In this document: in pieces, positions 59,073 through 64,000 of the stretch
Position numbering within the stretch: the stretch's first letter is position 1
How the letters are laid out: each line of letters begins with the position of its first letter
Origin: Eretmocerus hayati
Lineage: Eukaryota; Arthropoda; Insecta; Hymenoptera; Aphelinidae
Reading direction: 5' to 3'
Assembly (NCBI GenBank): GCA_029851415.1
Contig: CM056742.1
Span: 148,123,121-148,187,120 of the forward strand
DNA: 64,000 nucleotides
The notes under the pieces: generated by a model
What the model saw: only the letters and a program-made list of their open reading frames with translations
Told to the model about the DNA's origin: nothing
Databases searched by the model: none
Translations under genes and position numbers: made by a program

Positions 59073-60629
59073 TAGGATAATGACGGTAAGTTGATGATCC
59101 GAGTTTCCTAAATCACGACAGTTGATGATTTGTGAAGACTTGAAGTTATCGAACTAGAAGATTAGGTTTCATGTGTCAGAAAACGCGTTTTCCACAACTC
59201 GATACTTAGGGGTTTCTCCCGATTCACGCACGAAAACAGCGGTTATCCGCCCGCCCTCTCGCGCGAAAAACACTGTTTCCGTGAGCCAGTTGGAATATTT
59301 CTTACTATCTATGAAATTCATTAGGTTGCACAGGAAATGTCAGATCTTTGAGTACCTCACGTATCCGAATACTTGTTTGCCAGAGACCCTGTCAAGCCTC
59401 TTAGTAATTCATCGGCTCCATTCATTTGTGGAGATGACCTCTTGAATGGTTATGACAGTAACACAAATCGAGCTTTTTACCTATTGCTTTGAATCATTCC
59501 AAGAAATATGAGATAAAGAAAGTTGCGTGATCATTGGAGTCATTCACTAAGAAATAGATGATGTTATATTGGGGATTTCACACCCATACAGTCATTGATG
59601 TAAATTTGATGATCGAGAGTCACGTGATCGCGTGCAAACTTGAGCAACGGAACTCAATAGTCTCATAGCTGATACTCCTTGCCATCTATGTATTGGCTTT
59701 GTGGCTTCATAGTGCGCGTAAGTCGAAAGGAATATCTATTCTCATTTACTTTACTATGTAAACTGCAAGTACCTCATGCAACCACACGAGTAAGTCTTGT
59801 CAGAATGCATTTCTCAATTGTTCATTCTGAGATGGAAATCTGACAAGTCTTACGGTCCTCGCTGTTATCTGCAACTCCTGTGGATTTGGTAACTTTAAGG
59901 TACTCCAAAATCTGCTCACAGGATATTCTGTGTTTAAGTAATAGCTGCATGTATAATCGAATAAATTAGACTTTTCATGAAAGAAGCACCACAGAATATG
60001 TACCGACACGTACTCGCGCAAACATAGCCAAGAATGAACACGACATAACTTCATGAACTTGCTCGAGTTTCCCACAACATCATTATAGCATTATAACTCC
60101 AGTACTGCTCGAGTAGTAGTAGTCGAGTGAACTGGAAGCATGTCATTACTGCTGGCTCGCATTGAACTCGCGTCTACGTATGTCAGGGTTCCCTCATAGT
60201 TCTGTAGTACTCTGCCATAATTGAATGAATAAAACGAGCAAGCCTAGCTGCTCAGGTGGCAATCCGAATATATACCGCCTTACAGAGATATCGATCCGTT
60301 TGATATGTGGGTGAAAAATCGAGCACAAACATCACGCTATAGCTGAACAGTCATAAGGGGTATACATCGATCGCTCGTCATATACGCGTCTATAAATCGG
60401 CCAAGTTTCATCCATCTTCGAGAGAAACGCCAAGGGAGCTAAAAATCAATTATAACGGGTACACTTGGAGCTATCAGTCACCTATTTGTAATATCAAAGG
60501 ACAAGACGGGAATCGAAGGGTGGTGAGGCTTGTATCTATCTCTAGATAAAGTGAAATCTTTCATTGATCGATTACCGGACTAAGAAGTTGAGGTCGCTTG
60601 AAATAAGTCATCTCATTTTGAATTTTTAG

Positions 60630-60948
60630 AGGACGAGATTGTGGTTATCGAGCACTTGCCCGGGCGCCGGGTGCACCTACAGGATTTTTTCTGGACTGGA
60701 CCCGAGGACGCTCCGCCTTGGCTGGAACCAGAGCAGTTGCTCACTTACTATAAAACTCACACCGTGCATCATACCTCAACAGTTTATCTTCCGGAGCCTG
60801 ATGTCTCATCGCCGTCGTTGGGGAATGAGTTAGAGCAACGACCAGGGCAGCCGGTAGACTGCGCTGCTTGCATAGAACCTACCCCCACAGTTGACGAAGA
60901 TGTTGATCAAGATATTGGCATATCTCTTGATGAAGATCCAGGACCTCG
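60630..60948 (+). CDS. Second coding exon of the signal-peptide gene
   Basis: The acceptor is 'gaatttttag'. Joined to the exon at 49700 it reads EDEIVVIEHLPGRRVHLQDF then FWTGPEDAPPWLEPEQLL, YYKTHTVHHTSTVYLPEPD and a C..C-containing, acidic tail ending DEDPGP. The donor is CG|gtaaat at 60949, leaving phase 2. Codon composition and the length of the open frame support coding. I do not recognise the family; after cleavage of the signal this would be the extracellular N-terminus. Confidence 0.6.
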
Positions 60949-61260
60949 GTAAATCATTACTCAAATGCGATAGCGCATAACAGATTACCTTGTATGCCTT
61001 TCTTTTAAAACAAATTACGAGTGCTTCCAGTCAGAGTAAACTTTACTCAAACCTCGACTCAAACGTATTAACTATAAGCTCTGACAATAGAAACATAATC
61101 GAAACTGGTGGAACTTGAGCTATAGCCCATAAATGTTACTCGAATAAACCTGACCTGCAATAAGGATTGCTGTATGGTGATAGTATAGTCACAAACGTGA
61201 GAGGTCAAGCTCAACACATGATTGTTTAGTACAAGAAACACGAAAATTCTAATTTTTGCT

Positions 61261-61593
61261 CACAAGGAGAGGCCAGGGAGTGCGGGTCACGGATTCGGCT
61301 GAAACTCTGGGAATAGTCTCCTTTTAGCACCAAAAGATGATACCCAAAACCGCACTGTCTAACGCTCAAGCGTTTCCGAGCTATGGGCCACAATCCATGC
61401 ATTACAATATATCTATATATACCATTTTCCCACATATATAGATATACTGTAATGCATGTATTGTGGCCCATAGCTCGGAAACGCTTGAGCGTTAGACTCT
61501 GCGGTTTTGGGTATCATCTTTTGGTGCTAAGAGGAGACTATTCCCAGAGTTTCAGCCGAATCCGTGACCCGCACTCCCTGGCCTCTCCTTGTC
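61261..61593. mobile_element. Near-perfect palindromic MITE
   Basis: Two arms of about 155 bp (61261-61415 and 61440-61593) differ at only about half a dozen positions and meet at a short AT-rich loop with 'tatatata'. The ends read 'cacaaggagaggccagggag' and its complement. It lies in the presumed intron between two exons of the signal-peptide gene. An older copy is at 52221-52434. Confidence 0.92.
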
Positions 61594-61772
61594 AGTACCA
61601 GTATTCTATAGACTGCACTCTCTGACAACAGAATATCTATTTTTATTTCCTGAGTGTCACTTCTCCCACGTCTTCCGATACATTTTCATGTATTAACGTC
61701 ATTACAATAGGAGATTTGTTTCTCAGAAATATTCTTTTATGATAAAGGTATTGGTTGCTGACGGTCCTTCAG

Positions 61773-61934
61773 GCAGGTAAAGATGTACCGCCCAAAGTAG
61801 AGCTGAAATTGGCTCGATTGTACAAAGCAGCTTTTACGAGGCAACAGCAGAAGCATCTAGGCCTCCTACCTCCAGATAAAAATGAGCGAAAGCATCTTCC
61901 CAAGCGCCAAATTTTAATGGAGAACGTAACGACG
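61773..61934 (+). CDS. Probable further exon of the signal-peptide gene
   Basis: After 'gtccttcag' the frame reads AGKDVPPKVELKLARLYKAA then FTRQQQKHLGLLPPDKNE and LPKRQILMENVTT, ending at ACG|gtagga in phase 0. It looks like a basic amphipathic helix followed by a strand. The preceding exon ends in phase 2, which does not match this start, so a small exon or a different junction must lie between them. The helix-then-VxNVT pattern faintly recalls the KIAA1549 (UPF0606) ectodomain, a guess only. Confidence 0.5.
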
Positions 61935-62190
61935 GTAGGATAATACAGTTTCACATATGATTATCCGAGAGCTACGTGAAATTGCAGACTTCATATTCAA
62001 GAGATGCATTCTAATGTTTTTTGATATCCTATAAATGTGACACGTTGCATACACTAAGCGTTATTGCTTTTCTCCGATCACTACCATTGGTCTGGCTAGT
62101 AAATTTTTTGATAAGTTGGTGGCCTCTGAAATACTTTTGCAGCTCAAAAATGATATTTGTATAATGATGGATGATGATCAATTGATGATA
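61935..62190. other. Probable intron, no features
   Basis: AT-rich sequence following the donor at 61935. Nothing recognised. Confidence 0.4.
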
Positions 62191-62352
62191 CAGATGACCG
62201 TACTCGCGAAATTCGCTTATACGCGAACAGAAGAATGACCCCCTATCTCAATATTTCCATAAAAGTAATGCTTCATGGCTTCGGTATTCATGGGATTCTG
62301 TATTCGCGGTAAATTTTTTTGGAACGTCACCTCCGCGAATACGGGAGTCAGC
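62191..62352. mobile_element. Diverged MITE relic (13075-13258 family)
   Basis: It starts 'cagatgaccgtactcgcgaa' and ends 'cgcgaatacgggagtcagct', with the internal 'aatgacccccta' and 'tattcgcggtaaattttt' blocks of the 13.1-kb copy. TA precedes the left end. The ends have mutated. Confidence 0.65.
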
Positions 62353-62712
62353 TATATGAGGGAGAGTTTCCTGATGAACTTCGTGAGGAAGATATTTTGT
62401 TTAACTGGTGCCGCTTATAGCTTTTATGACTTTTGGCAAGCAACAAGAATACTTCTAAATTGTACATACGATGAAAACTTGGATAATATAATGGTGATGA
62501 CGGTTCCGGGTCGTTCAAGACAATGCATTTCACTCACATACTGATATCATAGTCAGATTCTTTGGAATTCAAAAAAATATCATTATAATGAGTAGTATGA
62601 ATCACGATCGGTCAAACATGAAATTTGAAGAACAATTTCTAGAATTTATGATCATCTCTTAAAAATATAAAATTGACCATTCTCAATTTCCGGTCCGGCA
62701 AAGTTTAATATA
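62353..62712. other. No gene seen
   Basis: AT-rich; possibly still intron of the upstream gene. Confidence 0.4.
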
Positions 62713-63668
62713 AGGTAAGTGTACCCAACTTGCCCCCATTAAGCCATTTTCTTAATAACTTTGGCCCATCTCCATATTTTCCAACGTACCTTAGTTCATT
62801 TTAAAGCTTGTCTTAAGACCTTCAAAATAAGTTAAGGTAAATTCAATTTGAACCAACTGGAACCAAACTGTTTGAATTCTCCCAAAAGGTGATTTTTGAG
62901 AATTTACAAAAGTGTGTACCCAACTTGCCCCCATTAAGCCTTTTTCTCAATAACTTTGGTTCACTTGAACAATTTTCAACGTACCTTAGCTCATTTTAAA
63001 GCTTGTTTAAGGATCTTTAAAATGCACTAAACTACGTCCAATTTGGATCAATTGGAGCCGAACTGTCGCAATTCTTCCGAAATAAATGATGGAAATCGGC
63101 GATAAAGTGTTTTTATCGCCGTACACGCACATTTGGAGCTTTTCGGGGGTTCGAAACACTATTTCCGACCCATTTTGACGTGATAAACACGTTCTGAGTG
63201 GTAAAAAAGTCGTACTGCACGCTCTTTCGAGATAAAAATATGGGGGCGTGTTAGGTACACTCTGATGTTGGCATCCTTGTTTACAAATCGTCTCCGTGTT
63301 TTGCACATAAAACAGCTCCATATCCAAGTTTTGCAATTTTAAAAGATGGATTTTGAAGGCCTTGAAACAAGGAATCGAATGCGCTAAGTTACGTCAAAAT
63401 TGGTTGATCTCAAAGAATTTGGCACCGATTTTACTGAACGCAATTCTCTCGGTGCTTTCTTAGCTAAGCAATCACGAAAAATAGAAAAATCACTTTAGAT
63501 TTTCTGGAGAACGCAGAAATGATTCGGGGTCGACGCAAACTACTTACTTTCTCATATTTCAACATAACAAACGTGAAAAAAAATTGCCAGGAGGCCAAAG
63601 AGTGCCCATCCCCGAGATCGGCATATGGGGGCAAGTTGGGTACAGAGGCAAGTTGGGTACACTTACCT
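62713..63668. mobile_element. 0.95-kb TA element, copy 3
   Basis: The ends AGGTAAGTGTACCCAACTTG and CAAGTTGGGTACACTTACCT are exact inverted repeats with TA on both sides (62711-62712, 63669-63670). It is 956 bp and the best-preserved of the three copies. It has no transposase; an open frame in it is a shadow of the repeat. Confidence 0.93.
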
Positions 63669-63902
63669 TATCAAAATACTAAGTACTTGGAGCTTTTTTT
63701 TATGAATAATACCTAGTCTATATGTTGAAAAAATATTCAATAATGCAACGAACTCAAGATACGTCACGCCGAAGTCAATTCAACACCGGACAAATGATGC
63801 ACGACGCACACCGTACAACGAATTACACATGATCGATCGGTCAAAGTCAATTGATCAGTCGAATCTATCCGTAGCCCACACGGCCACGTAACATTTTTTA
63901 GC

Positions 63903-64000
63903 CAGACCACCCCGGACCAGAACAAACTGGACCGAATCAGACCGAACTCGACCGAACTTCACCGAACCAGACTGAACTAGACCGAAGTAGACCGAACCAG
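63903..64000. repeat. 10-bp tandem repeat (AGACCGAACY)n, runs off the edge
   Basis: About nine or ten imperfect units of the type AGACCGAACC keep a strict 10-bp period from about 63903 to the last base. Units become more regular to the right, so the array probably continues beyond the window. Confidence 0.9.

Larger units (their letters stand above)
49803..60629. other. Probable 10.8-kb intron packed with repeats
   Basis: It runs from the donor at 49803 to the acceptor 'gaatttttag' ending at 60629. Besides the elements listed separately it contains an AT-rich palindromic stretch at 51080-51165, 'tggactccaggggta' repeated near 56166 and 56212, and no exon that I recognise. Stretches 49.8-51.2, 55.4-57.5 and 59.1-60.6 kb hold nothing notable. 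Confidence 0.5.

Noticed and set aside
1..64000. tRNA genes
   Set aside because: I looked for B-box patterns (GGTTCGAATCC type) on both strands and found none with a matching A box.

Overview
The window looks like insect nuclear DNA, most likely from a hymenopteran. It is AT-rich, genes are sparse with small exons and GT-AG introns, there are long microsatellites, and DNA transposons are dense. The protein evidence is a recognisable Kibra (WWC family) gene whose coiled coils, C2 domain and C-terminal GVEV follow the insect pattern. The order-level call is an inference and not proven.

Layout. (1) 1-24.1 kb holds no gene I can support. It contains short inverted-repeat elements (1529-1851, 13075-13258), three large foldback elements (7845-8737, 8961-10110, 10113-10673), a 5S-rRNA-headed SINE with a perfect 15-bp target duplication (11057-11526), several microsatellites and a few transposon scraps. 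(2) 23.5-25.1 kb is a GA-rich, promoter-like stretch with initiator motifs, followed by a glutamine-rich coding exon (24403-25143) ending at a good splice donor. (3) 30.9-38.7 kb holds eleven plus-strand exons of kibra, from the first coiled coil to the stop codon. The WW-domain exons are not in the window. A long 3' untranslated region with several poly(A) signals and two Pumilio-type sites probably follows. (4) 41-49.3 kb is a block of nested TA-flanked elements, including a 2592-bp element built of hairpins within hairpins. (5) 49.6-62 kb holds a second plus-strand gene: a GC-rich first exon with a signal peptide (49700-49802), an intron of about 10.8 kb full of repeats, an in-phase exon at 60630-60948, and another coding-looking block at 61773-61934. 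The gene appears to continue past the window. (6) 62.7-64 kb has a third copy of a 0.95-kb TA element and ends in a 10-bp tandem repeat that runs off the edge.

How it fits together. Kibra is an upstream scaffold of the Hippo growth-control pathway. The Q-rich exon ends in phase 0 and the first visible kibra exon starts in phase 0, so the exon could be an alternative first exon giving a Kibra without WW domains. It could equally belong to another gene. The second gene encodes a secreted or membrane protein that I cannot name. Most of the remaining sequence is non-autonomous DNA transposons with long inverted arms. Several carry terminal inverted repeats and TA, TTAA or 8-bp target duplications readable directly from the sequence.
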